Assembly: GCF_003814745.1 (NCBI RefSeq)
Contig: NZ_RKRD01000001.1
Coordinates: forward strand, 1,550,001 to 1,614,000
Direction: 5' to 3'
From: Hydrogenoanaerobacterium saccharovorans
GTDB lineage: Bacteria; Bacillota; Clostridia; Oscillospirales; Ruminococcaceae
Length of the DNA stretch: 64,000 nucleotides
The stretch's first letter is position 1. Every line of letters starts with the position of its first letter. The notes under the pieces are model-generated. The model did no database searches. It was not told where the DNA came from and was given only the letters and a program-made list of their open reading frames with translations. Shown in pieces: positions 24,076-33,317 of this stretch. A program made the position numbers and the translations under genes.

Positions 24076-26031
24076 TTATTCAGCAGTTTCATCCTCTGCT
24101 TGAACAGGGGCTTCCAACAAAGCCTTCATAGACAGGCTAACACGTTTTTTATCCGTATCAATTTCAGTAATTTTAACATCAACTTCGTTACCCACTGAAA
24201 GGACATCAGCAACTTTGTCGACTCTCTCATACGAAATCTGAGAAATATGAATTAAGCCGTCAACACCCGGAATAATCTGAGCGAATGCACCAAAGGTAGT
24301 AATGGATACAATCTTCGCTTTTACAACGGTGCCAACCGGATAATCTCTCTTGATAATTTCCCAAGGATTATCCTCAGTTTTTTTATAACCAAGGCTTATT
24401 TTTTTATTCACGCTATCGATGTCTTTAACATAAACTTCAAGAATCTCGCCAACTTTAACAACGTCAGAGGGATGTTTGATTCTGTTCCAGCTCAGTTCAG
24501 AGATGTGAACCATACCGTCTACGCCGCCAAGGTCAACAAATGCGCCATAAGATGTAAGCGATTTAACTTCACCTTTGTAAATTTTGCCAACTTCAACAGA
24601 AGCCCAAAACTTTTCAGCTGCTTCTTCTCTTGCTTTTAAAGCTACATCTTTGATAGAACCGATAGCGCGTTTTCTGCCGCGCTCTTTTTTCAAATCAATT
24701 ACTTTAAATTGTACATTTTTCTTTAACAAAGATTCAAGCTCATCGTTACGCGACAAAGTAGCTTTAGAAGCGGGAACAAATATTTTTGAACCCAAGCAAG
24801 ATACAATTACGCCGCCTTTAACAACCTCAACAACTACACCGTCTAAAACTTCGCCTGTTTCGTATGCATTTTCGATTTTCTCCAGGCCGGCAATCTGATC
24901 CAAACGCTTTTTGGACAGCATGACAGTACCTTCAACATCATTTACACGGACTACTAACAGTTCAAGCTTATCGCCCTTTTTCACAAGGTCTTCCAACTTA
25001 GCATTGGGGTCATCTGTGAACTCAGATAATGGAACATATCCGGCATGTTTTGTACCAATATCTACCTGCAGCTCGTTTGGTGCAATACCAACTACGACGC
25101 CTGTCTCCTTCTTCCCGTTATATGTACTTTTGAAGGATTGATCCAGCAATTCCTCAAAACTAATTTCTTCCTCTTGGTTCTTAAGAATCTCACTCATTGT
25201 TTTTTGTACCTCCTTAATTATGCAAGCCGGAGTGGAAGCCCCAGCTGTAACACCAATATTGGTGACCTGCGCAAAATCGTAATCATACAACTCCTCCGCG
25301 CGTTCCACAAGAATACATCTTGTGATATCACTGCAAATTTGAAAAAGCTTTGCAGTGTTGGAGCTTGTACGCCCGCCGACAACAACCATCAAGTCATTTT
25401 TTCGTGCTAACTCAATCGCTTCTTGTTGCCGTTTCGCAGTAGCAATACATATTGTATCAAAAATTCTTAGATTTGTACACACTTTTTTTGCAATTTCTAC
25501 GCATTTTTGCCATTCTAACGTGTTAAATGTTGTTTGTGCTACCATTGAGCATTGCTTTTCTGTGTAATTTGACGATTGATTTAAAACATTTTGAAGCTCT
25601 TCGGCAGTTTTAAAAACACAAACCGCACCGTTACAATGCCCTTTGATGCCAAGAACTTCCGGATGGGCTGAATCGCCTGCTATTAAAATCACTCTGCCCT
25701 GTTCACTTTGTTCTTTAACGATATGATGAATATTTTGTACAAATGGACAAGTTGCATCCACATACGAAAGCTGCTGCGTTTCTATCTCATCAAATACAGC
25801 CTGTGCCACACCATGTGAGCGAATTACAACAGTTGCATCTTTCGGTAAATCAGTTACCTTATTTACACAGGTAACTCCTTTTTGACGTAGCTGCTCAACA
25901 ATTTGTGGGTTGTGAATGATAGGCCCCAGTGTACATACATTTTTGTGCTTGTCGGCATATTCAAAAGCAAGGTTCACTGCACGGTCTACACCAAAACAAA
26001 AGCCAGCTGTTTTTGCTACTGTAATTTTCAC
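24076..26031 (-). CDS. ispH: Fusion: 4-hydroxy-3-methylbut-2-enyl diphosphate reductase + ribosomal protein S1-like
   Basis: A 651-residue fusion. Residues 1-285 are IspH, the last enzyme of the MEP isoprenoid pathway. The [4Fe-4S] ligands are Cys12 (GFCFGVDRA), Cys95 (VDATCPFV) and Cys195 (FDTICIATAKRQ), and the catalytic Glu lies in HPEVLGIKGH. Residues 300-635 hold four S1 RNA-binding repeats; the third and fourth are the best preserved (LTSYGAFVDLGGVDGMVHISEL and TTFGAFAQIIPGVDGLIHIS). Translation begins at GTG. Such fusions are known in Clostridia. It is the last gene of the rpiR-baiN-cmk-plsC run; cmk and rpsA are neighbours in many bacteria. Confidence 0.95.
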   Translation of the reverse strand: MKITVAKTAGFCFGVDRAVNLAFEYADKHKNVCTLGPIIHNPQIVEQLRQKGVTCVNKVTDLPKDATVVIRSHGVAQAVFDEIETQQLSYVDATCPFVQNIHHIVKEQSEQGRVILIAGDSAHPEVLGIKGHCNGAVCVFKTAEELQNVLNQSSNYTEKQCSMVAQTTFNTLEWQKCVEIAKKVCTNLRIFDTICIATAKRQQEAIELARKNDLMVVVGGRTSSNTAKLFQICSDITRCILVERAEELYDYDFAQVTNIGVTAGASTPACIIKEVQKTMSEILKNQEEEISFEELLDQSFKSTYNGKKETGVVVGIAPNELQVDIGTKHAGYVPLSEFTDDPNAKLEDLVKKGDKLELLVVRVNDVEGTVMLSKKRLDQIAGLEKIENAYETGEVLDGVVVEVVKGGVIVSCLGSKIFVPASKATLSRNDELESLLKKNVQFKVIDLKKERGRKRAIGSIKDVALKAREEAAEKFWASVEVGKIYKGEVKSLTSYGAFVDLGGVDGMVHISELSWNRIKHPSDVVKVGEILEVYVKDIDSVNKKISLGYKKTEDNPWEIIKRDYPVGTVVKAKIVSITTFGAFAQIIPGVDGLIHISQISYERVDKVADVLSVGNEVDVKITEIDTDKKRVSLSMKALLEAPVQAEDETAE

Positions 26032-26034
26032 GAA

Positions 26035-26628
26035 CTAATCCTCCAGTAAGGAAGCAATTTCTGACATGATACGTGTTGTCGCTGCTTTAATATCAGATGG
26101 TTTGTTATCCTCAATATGCAAATCACTATTGGGGATAATTTTACCGTAACGAATTACAATTTTGGAACGAAATCGCACAGGCTCGGTAAACTTTAAGCCC
26201 ACAGGCAATACATCTCCGCCCGATTTAGAGGCGATAACAGATATACCAGATTTCCCTTTAAGCAATTTCCCATCCCTTGAACGAGTTCCCTCGGGAAACA
26301 TAGCGAGTATTTTGCCTGTTTTTACAATATTGATAGCGTAGTTAACCGCACCTGTATCGCCCTTACCCCGTTCTACCGGAAAAGCCTCTAATTTTTTTAC
26401 CAAGAAGCCAAGCACGGGAATGCGAAACAACTCTGCTTTTGCCATGAAATAAAGCTGCCTTTTCATTTTCCATGCAAGGTAAAGCGGGTCCATATCGGTA
26501 CGGTGATTGGAGCACACAATAAAGCCACCGCGATCGGGTATATTTTCTAATCCTTCAAATTCTATTTTATGCCACAATGACATGCAAACTGCGAGCAACG
26601 CTCTGCCAAATCGAAACAATAAGCTCAT
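26035..26628 (-). CDS. plsC: 1-acyl-sn-glycerol-3-phosphate acyltransferase
   Basis: A 197-residue phospholipid acyltransferase that acylates lysophosphatidic acid to phosphatidic acid at the membrane. The catalytic H-x4-D motif is NHRTDMD (His42, Asp47), and the glycerol-phosphate-binding block FPEGTRSRDGKL is near residue 115. An N-terminal hydrophobic stretch precedes them. It lies between cmk (21 bp away) and ispH/S1 (3 bp), an order seen in many Firmicutes. Confidence 0.94.
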   Translation of the reverse strand: MSLLFRFGRALLAVCMSLWHKIEFEGLENIPDRGGFIVCSNHRTDMDPLYLAWKMKRQLYFMAKAELFRIPVLGFLVKKLEAFPVERGKGDTGAVNYAINIVKTGKILAMFPEGTRSRDGKLLKGKSGISVIASKSGGDVLPVGLKFTEPVRFRSKIVIRYGKIIPNSDLHIEDNKPSDIKAATTRIMSEIASLLED

Positions 26629-26648
26629 AAAGTGAATCTCCCATATTA

Positions 26649-27320
26649 CTACAGTTTAGAAAGCGCGTCTTCTACAACGCTAATCAATTGATCGATTGAT
26701 TGTTGTTTCGTGTTACCGGTCGTATCCACCAAAATAGCGTCATCGGCTTGTTTCAGGGGTGCTATGGCACGATGTGAATCGTTGTAGTCTCGTTGAACAA
26801 CATCTTTCAAAACCTCATTATAATCTGCATCTAAACCTTTGCGCTGCAATTCATGCTGGCGTCTGCCTGCACGATCTTCTGCAGCAGCAGTAAGAAAAAT
26901 CTTTACCTGTGCATCGGGCAGCACCACTGTACCAATATCCCGTCCATCCATTACAACATGATTTGATTTTGCAAGATTTTGTTGAAGGGAAAATAAAAAA
27001 TCTCGAACAGCGGGCAGTGCCGACACATTGGACGCCGCCATTGACATCTCAGGTGTCCTAATATAATCGGATACATCCTCACCATTTAAAAAAACTCTTT
27101 GTTCTCCATTTACAAACCTTAATGCAACATCTATTTTAGGTAAAAGACGCAAAATATCACTTTCAGATGTTGTATCTGCACCGTTTTTTATTGCAAAATA
27201 ACCCACTGCACGATAAAGCGCACCTGTATCTACGTAGATATAACCAAGGCGCTTTGCCAAAGCGCGTGCAATTGTACTTTTTCCTGCACCTGCAGGTCCG
27301 TCTATAGCAACAGCAATCAT
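26649..27320 (-). CDS. cmk: Cytidylate kinase
   Basis: Phosphorylates CMP and dCMP with ATP. The 223-residue protein has the P-loop IDGPAGAGKSTIARAL at residues 6-21, the substrate segment YVDTGALYRAV at about 30-40 and VVMDGRDIGTVVLPDA near residue 150. The LID region (AGRRQHELQRKG) carries the expected Arg residues. Length is normal. Confidence 0.96.
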   Translation of the reverse strand: MIAVAIDGPAGAGKSTIARALAKRLGYIYVDTGALYRAVGYFAIKNGADTTSESDILRLLPKIDVALRFVNGEQRVFLNGEDVSDYIRTPEMSMAASNVSALPAVRDFLFSLQQNLAKSNHVVMDGRDIGTVVLPDAQVKIFLTAAAEDRAGRRQHELQRKGLDADYNEVLKDVVQRDYNDSHRAIAPLKQADDAILVDTTGNTKQQSIDQLISVVEDALSKL

Positions 27321-27348
27321 TAAGTAGCCTCCAAATCAAACGAATAAT

Positions 27349-28590
27349 TCAAAGTCCCACATGCATACCTGCAAGTGCGCCTGTTGAAAAAGCAATTTGC
27401 AGATTAAACCCACCTGTGTAAGCATCTACATCCATCACTTCACCTGCAAAGTATAATCCCTTTACGAGTTTGGATTCCATTGTTTTTGGATTGATTTCTT
27501 TTACATGAACCCCGCCGGAAGTGATAATTGCTTCGTCAATAGGACGGAACGCCCGCGGTGTGATACGCAGATGCTTTATTAGTTCTGCAAATGCTCTGCG
27601 TTGTTCTTTGGTAATTTGATTTACCTTTTCACAACCATCTATTTGAGAAAGCTCAACCATAATGGGGATAATTTTACGCGGCAATAACTCCGAAAGGCTG
27701 TTGAGAAAGTCTTTATTCAAATTTTTTGCAAAGTCACGCAATAAACGTGCATCAAGCTGCTCAACAGACAATGCGGGTTTCAAATCGATTTCAATAACAT
27801 AATTGTGCAAATTTTCTTGTTTCATGTGGCTGGATGCGCTTAAAATAAGCGGACCGGAAACACCGAAATGAGTAAACAACATTTCCCCCATTTCATGGTA
27901 AAGCACTTTGTTTTTTTGCATATCGGTAAGCGTTACCGTAACATTTTTAAGAGAAAGCCCCATCAAATCTTTACACCAAAGCTCATTCGTTACAATAGGA
28001 ATAAGCGACGGCGTAGGAGTAACAATGTTGTGCCCCGCTTGCTTTGCAAGCAAGTATCCATCCCCTGTAGACCCGGTTGTAGGGTAGCTTAAACCTCCGG
28101 TTGCAACAATCACATTATCTGCCTGCAGGCTGGTGCCGTCCTCCAATTTAACGCCTGAAACAGCGCCGTCTTTTATTATCAGAGCCTTGCATCGCCCTTC
28201 CACCAACTTTGCACCACTGGTTCGGATGAACTTTGCAAGAGCATCTACAATATCAACAGATTTATCGGATACCGGAAAAACGCGGTTGCCGCGTTCTGTT
28301 TTAAGCGGTACACCTAAATTTTGAAAAAAGGACATGGTGTCTTGCGTAGAAAAAGTATTGATGGCACTGTATAAAAATTTACCGTTTACTTTTACCGCGT
28401 TGATAAAAGCCGGATTATCGCAGTTATTTGTGACATTACAACGCCCCTTGCCTGTAATCATAATTTTGCGCCCAATGCGTGGGTTGCGTTCGATAATAAC
28501 CGTATTGAGACCACGCTGTGCAGCTGTACCGGCAGCCATGGCACCGGCTGCGCCCGCACCTACGACAACCACATCATATTTTTGTGACAT
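27349..28590 (-). CDS. HI0933/BaiN-like NAD(P)/FAD-dependent oxidoreductase
   Basis: A flavoprotein of 413 residues in the HI0933 family. The FAD dinucleotide-binding motif VVVGAGAAGAMAAGTAAQRG is at the N-terminus, followed by GKGRCNVTN near residue 50. VIVATGGLSYPTTGSTGDGYLLA lies near residue 165, and the C-terminal GFNLQIAFSTGALAGMH closes the FAD site. The family includes BaiN (bile-acid flavoprotein), but most members are of unknown substrate. It commonly precedes cmk in Clostridia. Its start overlaps the end of rpiR by 17 bp. Confidence 0.88.
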   Translation of the reverse strand: MSQKYDVVVVGAGAAGAMAAGTAAQRGLNTVIIERNPRIGRKIMITGKGRCNVTNNCDNPAFINAVKVNGKFLYSAINTFSTQDTMSFFQNLGVPLKTERGNRVFPVSDKSVDIVDALAKFIRTSGAKLVEGRCKALIIKDGAVSGVKLEDGTSLQADNVIVATGGLSYPTTGSTGDGYLLAKQAGHNIVTPTPSLIPIVTNELWCKDLMGLSLKNVTVTLTDMQKNKVLYHEMGEMLFTHFGVSGPLILSASSHMKQENLHNYVIEIDLKPALSVEQLDARLLRDFAKNLNKDFLNSLSELLPRKIIPIMVELSQIDGCEKVNQITKEQRRAFAELIKHLRITPRAFRPIDEAIITSGGVHVKEINPKTMESKLVKGLYFAGEVMDVDAYTGGFNLQIAFSTGALAGMHVGL

Positions 28591-29464
28591 CTATATCATG
28601 AGTCCCCTCTATTTTTTCGTAAACATTATACTCATCCCAAATTTGTTCAAGCCGAGAAAATGTTGCTGAAATTTCATTCTTTTTGCGCAAACCTACCGCA
28701 ACTATCAACGCATTGATAAGGCTCAGCGGAGCAACCAACGAATCCACAAAAGATGCCATATCACTTCGTGCCAATAGTACGGTATCAGATATTTCTGCTA
28801 TAGGAGACTGTGGACTGTCGGTAATTGCAATTACTTTGGCACCATTATCCATTGCAAACTTTGCACCATTAAAAGTGCGCTGCGAGTAACGCGGAAATGT
28901 AATGCCAATAAATACATCTTCTTTACCAATACGCAAAATCTGTTCAAACATCTCACTGGAGCTGTTGGTATTGATAATCCGTACGTCATCGAAAATATGA
29001 TTGAAGTAGAAGTACAAAAAGCGAGACAATGCAGATGAACTGCGGATGCCTAAAATGTAAATGGTTCTGGCAGCACAAAGTGCATCCACTGCGTTATTAA
29101 AGTTATCCGATGAGGATTCTTCCAGTGTTCTACGGATGTTTTCAATATCAGAGCCCAAAACCTTGGCAAGTACATCGCCGCCACCGATTTGGTCGTTAGT
29201 AACTTCCATACGCTGTACCGCTGTAAGCCGATTGCGAATGAGTTCTTGCAGGGCACGTTGCAGCTGAGGATAGCCTTCGTACCCCACCTCGGAAGCAAAG
29301 CGAACAACAGTAGATTCGCTGACTCCAACTGTGTTGCCTAGTTTCGATGCCGTCATAAAAGCTGCTTTATCATAATGGTTAATTATGTAGTCGGCAATCA
29401 TTTTTTGCCCCTTTGAAAAGCCGGCCATCATACCACTTATTAGATTAATTAAATCTTTATTCAA
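28574..29464 (-). CDS. MurR/RpiR family transcriptional regulator
   Basis: A 296-residue regulator with an N-terminal HTH_6 domain (about residues 1-80, recognition region VGVSESTVVRFASEVGYEGYPQLQ) and a C-terminal SIS phosphosugar-binding domain (about 125-265; TIYILGIRSSSALS, GITFPRYSQRT). The start is a TTG at 29464 with a near-perfect GAGGTGATC site; an ATG at 29566 is further upstream and would run through the promoter. It heads the baiN-cmk-plsC-ispH run. A repeated CTTGCAA element around its promoter suggests self-control. Confidence 0.88.
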   Translation of the reverse strand: MNKDLINLISGMMAGFSKGQKMIADYIINHYDKAAFMTASKLGNTVGVSESTVVRFASEVGYEGYPQLQRALQELIRNRLTAVQRMEVTNDQIGGGDVLAKVLGSDIENIRRTLEESSSDNFNNAVDALCAARTIYILGIRSSSALSRFLYFYFNHIFDDVRIINTNSSSEMFEQILRIGKEDVFIGITFPRYSQRTFNGAKFAMDNGAKVIAITDSPQSPIAEISDTVLLARSDMASFVDSLVAPLSLINALIVAVGLRKKNEISATFSRLEQIWDEYNVYEKIEGTHDIDVTKI

Positions 29465-29483
29465 ATGGATCACCTCGCATTCT

Positions 29484-29569
29484 ATTTTATCTTGTATTCT
29501 TGCAAAAATCAAGCAAAACGCTAAAATAAGCCTAATATCTTGCAAGATTGCAAAATGTTCTTGCAAAAA
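29484..29569 (-). promoter_or_regulatory. rpiR promoter with three CTTGCAA elements
   Basis: On the minus strand a promoter reads TTGATT (29512-29507), 17 bases, TAAAAT (29489-29484). CTTGCAA occurs at 29499, 29539 and 29560; the middle copy is the perfect palindrome ATCTTGCAAGAT (29537-29548) and the first lies in the promoter spacer. Spacings of 40 and 21 bases put all copies on about the same face of the helix. Confidence 0.45.
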
Positions 29570-29599
29570 GCAGGCTTACCGCAACGGCAGCCTGCTTTT
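29566..29599 (-). terminator. Terminator of the amidase gene
   Basis: AAAAGCAGGCT / AGCCTGCTTTT stem; minus-strand T-run follows. Partly overlaps the most distal CTTGCAA element. Confidence 0.85.
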
Positions 29600-29615
29600 A
29601 TATGTAAATATTCTA

Positions 29616-31403
29616 TTAAGACAAATAATCGATTAAACCATCACCGATGGCATTTGCCATATTAAACATTCCGCGTTTGCTTGCAAGGTCATCAAATTCG
29701 GTGGGGTTTGTAACAAATCCCATCTCAACTAAAACGGACGGTGCACAACTGTTTAGCGTTACACGAAAGTTTGTAAACTTCACACCACGGGATGCTCTTC
29801 CCGTTTCGGTAACCATATGCGAAAGCAATGTATTGCTAAAAGATTTTGCAATGTTCTCATAGTAATAGATTTCAATTCCGTTGGGTTTCAATCCATTTTG
29901 ATTGGTACCAATACTGTTGCAATGCAATGAAATAAAGAAATCTGCTTTGTTGGTATAGGCGGGCATCATACGTTCAACATAATCTGCTTTTGTTTTTTTG
30001 GTAACACCGCTGCCTTCGAGCAAAACCTCTGCGCCCAAAGATTCCAAACGTTTTTTAACAGCAATAGCGGTATTTGCGGTGATATCGCTCTCGCTGATAC
30101 CCAAACCATTCATAACACCCAGAGCACCAGGGTCAGACCCTCCATGCCCTGCATCAAGTGCAACCAAAATACCAGCTAAAGGTTTGCTGCTATCACCTGA
30201 TAATGTAGGTTTATATTTACAATAAAGCGTTGTTACATTATCTTTGTATTCTACGACATAACCCCATAAATCATAATCTGTGTTGCGGCTAAAAGTTATA
30301 ACCGTATCGCCGCCAGATTCTGATACAGATGCATCGGTAAATAATTTGCTGTTTTCGGTAGAAACACTGTCAACGCCTGTAGTGTGATGCATTGTAATGC
30401 TAATTTCGTCTTCGCTGCGAGATGTTGTTACAACAGGCTGCGCAGTACCGGTAAAAATAAAACGTTCGCCGTGCGCTGTGTTTTTATAAGAAACATTAGA
30501 TACAACGTTATCGCTTGTCCCCCCAGTGATGGGTTTGGTTGTATTCTTATAAATCCAGCCGCCCATACCAAGTTTGTACATGCTTGAGTTAGAATCAACC
30601 ACATAATCGGTCGCGCCTATTTTAGCAGTAGTGATAAACTTGCTGTTACTTTTACCCTCTGTAAAAATACTGGACGACGTGTCGGCTACTTGTACCAAAA
30701 GCGTGTCTCCGCCGGCATACAGCTTGCCTCCAGAAGTAAATGTTTTATTCATACCGTTATAGGACATTGTATATTTTACATTGCCAAGGTTGGTTGTTTT
30801 ATCTACAGAAGGCACCGAATATTCTGCCTTAAATGTAGCGGGAATACCTGTTTGCGCAGCAGCAACCTGACGCATTTGATAACTGGAGCCGTTTATAGTT
30901 GCGGTTATGTTTGCACCTGCAGGGCCAACACATTGCAGAGTTACTGTAGTACCCGCAAGTTCACCAACATCATAAGAAGGGAACATCGACGAAACTTTAT
31001 TGGTGGTTGGTATATCTACACTATATCCTTTGCCTTGTGTAATCGTTACAGCTTTGGCTGCACCGTTTTCTTGTGTAAACTCAAAAACGTTCTCGCCTGC
31101 ATCCAACGATACATAAACACCGAAGGTTCCGCTTTTACCGCGATTTTCAACGGTCTCACCGTTCATATAAAGTTCATATTCAGGGCTGGAGTTACCTGTA
31201 ATATAATAAGCAGTTGCGCTTGTTTTTACATTTTTACTTGGTCTTGTAATATTCAGTTTTTGTGGTACCCAAATAGAAACATGATTTGTAATATAATCAA
31301 AATCGTTGTATTCGGATGCTGCTAGTGCTTGCACCGATAAACCGCCTACAGCTAAACAGGCGGCTGTCAAAACAGCAGCAGTTTTTTTAATAATCTTGTT
31401 CAT
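29616..31403 (-). CDS. Secreted N-acetylmuramoyl-L-alanine amidase (Amidase_3)
   Basis: A 595-residue exported wall hydrolase. The signal peptide (AAVLTAACLAVGGLSVQALAA) ends near residue 29. Residues 30-400 are a strand-rich region of no clear family, perhaps beta-sandwich wall-binding domains. Residues about 415-590 are an Amidase_3 domain cleaving the amide bond between MurNAc and L-Ala. The zinc ligands are His in VALDAGHGGSDPGALG, a downstream Glu and His in FISLHCNSIG; the catalytic Glu is in VLVEMGFVTNP. Single gene with its own terminator. Confidence 0.93.
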   Translation of the reverse strand: MNKIIKKTAAVLTAACLAVGGLSVQALAASEYNDFDYITNHVSIWVPQKLNITRPSKNVKTSATAYYITGNSSPEYELYMNGETVENRGKSGTFGVYVSLDAGENVFEFTQENGAAKAVTITQGKGYSVDIPTTNKVSSMFPSYDVGELAGTTVTLQCVGPAGANITATINGSSYQMRQVAAAQTGIPATFKAEYSVPSVDKTTNLGNVKYTMSYNGMNKTFTSGGKLYAGGDTLLVQVADTSSSIFTEGKSNSKFITTAKIGATDYVVDSNSSMYKLGMGGWIYKNTTKPITGGTSDNVVSNVSYKNTAHGERFIFTGTAQPVVTTSRSEDEISITMHHTTGVDSVSTENSKLFTDASVSESGGDTVITFSRNTDYDLWGYVVEYKDNVTTLYCKYKPTLSGDSSKPLAGILVALDAGHGGSDPGALGVMNGLGISESDITANTAIAVKKRLESLGAEVLLEGSGVTKKTKADYVERMMPAYTNKADFFISLHCNSIGTNQNGLKPNGIEIYYYENIAKSFSNTLLSHMVTETGRASRGVKFTNFRVTLNSCAPSVLVEMGFVTNPTEFDDLASKRGMFNMANAIGDGLIDYLS

Positions 31404-31521
31404 TCAAATTCTCCTTTGCATTGTTTTGTTAAATTCTTTGTATATATTTATTATGCTATCACAAATATCGACAAAAATATACCCTTTATTTGTAAACATG
31501 AGAATAACAAACACAAATATT

Positions 31522-31563
31522 AAAGGGGTTGCTGCCTGCATTCTACAGACAACAACCCCTTTT
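31522..31563 (-). terminator. Terminator of the FAD-dependent protein gene
   Basis: AAAGGGGTTG / CAACCCCTTT stem with a 20-base loop; minus-strand direction, about 105 bp after the stop. Confidence 0.65.
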
Positions 31564-31666
31564 GTTAATTTTTAATATTATCTAATTTTTTATGAGCACT
31601 TTAAACAGCCTATCCTTTTATACTGAGCTATTAAAATCCCTGTCTTCATTGATATTCATCTCTGTT

Positions 31667-33256
31667 TTACCCAAGCGGCGCATACTTTTGCATAATACTT
31701 TCGGCAATTCTTAAACCGTCTACCGCAGCACTCATGATACCGCCCGCATACCCCGCACCCTCACCGCAGGGGTATAAGCCCTCTGCTGATATTGATTCGC
31801 CGTGTTCATTGCGTAGTATACGTACAGGAGACGAAGTGCGGGTTTCTACGCCGGTGAGAACAGCATCATGTGCAGCAAAGCCCTTTATTTTACTGTCAAA
31901 CACCAAAAGCCCCAAACGCATCATATCGGTAATCTGCTGCGGAAACAAATCCAGCATATTAGCAGCTTTGGTACCTATGGAATAAGACGGATGCACCTTG
32001 CCTAGGTTAAGCCCTGTGCGTCCTTTTAAAAAGTCCCCTACTGTTTGGGCTGGTGCTTTGTAGTTGCTTCCGCCTGCCACAAATGCAGCGTGTTCCAGTT
32101 TGCGTTGAAAATTAATGGCATCCAATGGGTTTTCACCAAAATCGCGGCTATCAACGGATACCACTAAAGCAGAATTGGCATTCACTTGGTCTCGTGCATA
32201 CTCACTCATGCCGTTTACCACGACACTATTTTGCTCCGAAGCGGAAGGCACTACAGTCCCCCCAGGGCACATACAAAATGTATAGACAGCACGGTCACCA
32301 CGCCTATGCGACAACTGATATTCACCCTTACCAAGTGCAGGGTGGCCCGCGAACTCGCCAAATAAGCCTTGGTCAATGTCTGATTGCAGGTGTTCAATAC
32401 GAACGCCTACCGAAAAAGGTTTTACAGCCATAGCAAGTTGTTTTTTTAACAGCAACTCAAACGTATCACGCGCACTATGCCCAACAGCCAGTACCAACAC
32501 CTGCGCGCGCAGGGTCTCATCGCCCGAAGCAATGCTTCTTAATCTGCCTTCGGATATATTAAAATTATCAAGTTTTGAGCAAAAACGAATGTCTCCGCCC
32601 AGCGATATAATTTCTTGTCGTATTGCTTTTACAATACCCCGCAGCAAGTCGGTGCCAACGTGAGGCTTTGCTTTATATAAAATTTCATGCGGAGCACCGA
32701 AACGCACAAATTGCCGTAATACATAGTCGCAATGCGAGTCGTTGATTCGGGTAGTGAGCTTACCGTCTGAGAAAGTACCCGCACCGCCTTCTCCAAACTG
32801 TACATTGGTTGAGGTATCCAGCTTTGCAGCGTTCCAAAAGCCTTCAACCGCTTTTACACGGGCATCCACATCACTTCCTCTTTCAAGAATTATCGGCTGA
32901 TACCCATTTTGTGCCAGTAATAACCCGGCAAACATTCCGGCAGGGCCAAAGCCGACAATTACAGGGCGAGAGTTGAGCTTTTGTGTACCCAATTTCAGAG
33001 GGGTTTGCAGCGAACTGCGCAATGTAACGGTAGGCTTATTGGCAGCTTTTACAGCGTCCTCTTCGTTACATGTGAGCTCCAGCCCAACAGAATAAACCAT
33101 ACTGATATTGGTACGGCGGCGAGCATCTACCGATGCTTTGATAATATAGCTGTTTTTTACACAGTTTTGTTTTACGCCAAGTTCGGCAATCGCTTTTTCT
33201 GTTGCTGCCTCCGCGCCCTGCGATATACCAGTGCGAATTCCTGTAATAACAATCAT
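31667..33256 (-). CDS. Uncharacterised FAD-dependent dehydrogenase (COG2509 type)
   Basis: A 529-residue flavoprotein. After a roughly 90-residue N-terminal domain, the FAD motif VIVGFGPAGMFAGLLLAQNGY begins near residue 95. NVQFGEGGAGTFSDGKLTTRI near residue 150 and PCGEGAGYAGGIMSAAVDGL near residue 500 are strongly typical of the COG2509 group. The reaction is unknown. The start at 33256 follows GGAG; an ATG fifteen codons upstream has no site. A hairpin at 33276-33308 lies between its start and cdaR. Confidence 0.87.
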   Translation of the reverse strand: MIVITGIRTGISQGAEAATEKAIAELGVKQNCVKNSYIIKASVDARRRTNISMVYSVGLELTCNEEDAVKAANKPTVTLRSSLQTPLKLGTQKLNSRPVIVGFGPAGMFAGLLLAQNGYQPIILERGSDVDARVKAVEGFWNAAKLDTSTNVQFGEGGAGTFSDGKLTTRINDSHCDYVLRQFVRFGAPHEILYKAKPHVGTDLLRGIVKAIRQEIISLGGDIRFCSKLDNFNISEGRLRSIASGDETLRAQVLVLAVGHSARDTFELLLKKQLAMAVKPFSVGVRIEHLQSDIDQGLFGEFAGHPALGKGEYQLSHRRGDRAVYTFCMCPGGTVVPSASEQNSVVVNGMSEYARDQVNANSALVVSVDSRDFGENPLDAINFQRKLEHAAFVAGGSNYKAPAQTVGDFLKGRTGLNLGKVHPSYSIGTKAANMLDLFPQQITDMMRLGLLVFDSKIKGFAAHDAVLTGVETRTSSPVRILRNEHGESISAEGLYPCGEGAGYAGGIMSAAVDGLRIAESIMQKYAPLG

Positions 33257-33275
33257 AATAATCTCCATAACCAAA

Positions 33276-33308
33276 GAATGGCTTGCCAACAGCGCTGACA
33301 AGCCATTC
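33276..33308 (-). terminator. Weak terminator-like hairpin after cdaR
   Basis: GAATGGCTTG / CAAGCCATTC stem downstream of cdaR; only a short T-stretch follows on the minus strand, so read-through into the next gene is possible. Confidence 0.45.
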
Positions 33309-33317
33309 CTATGTCTT

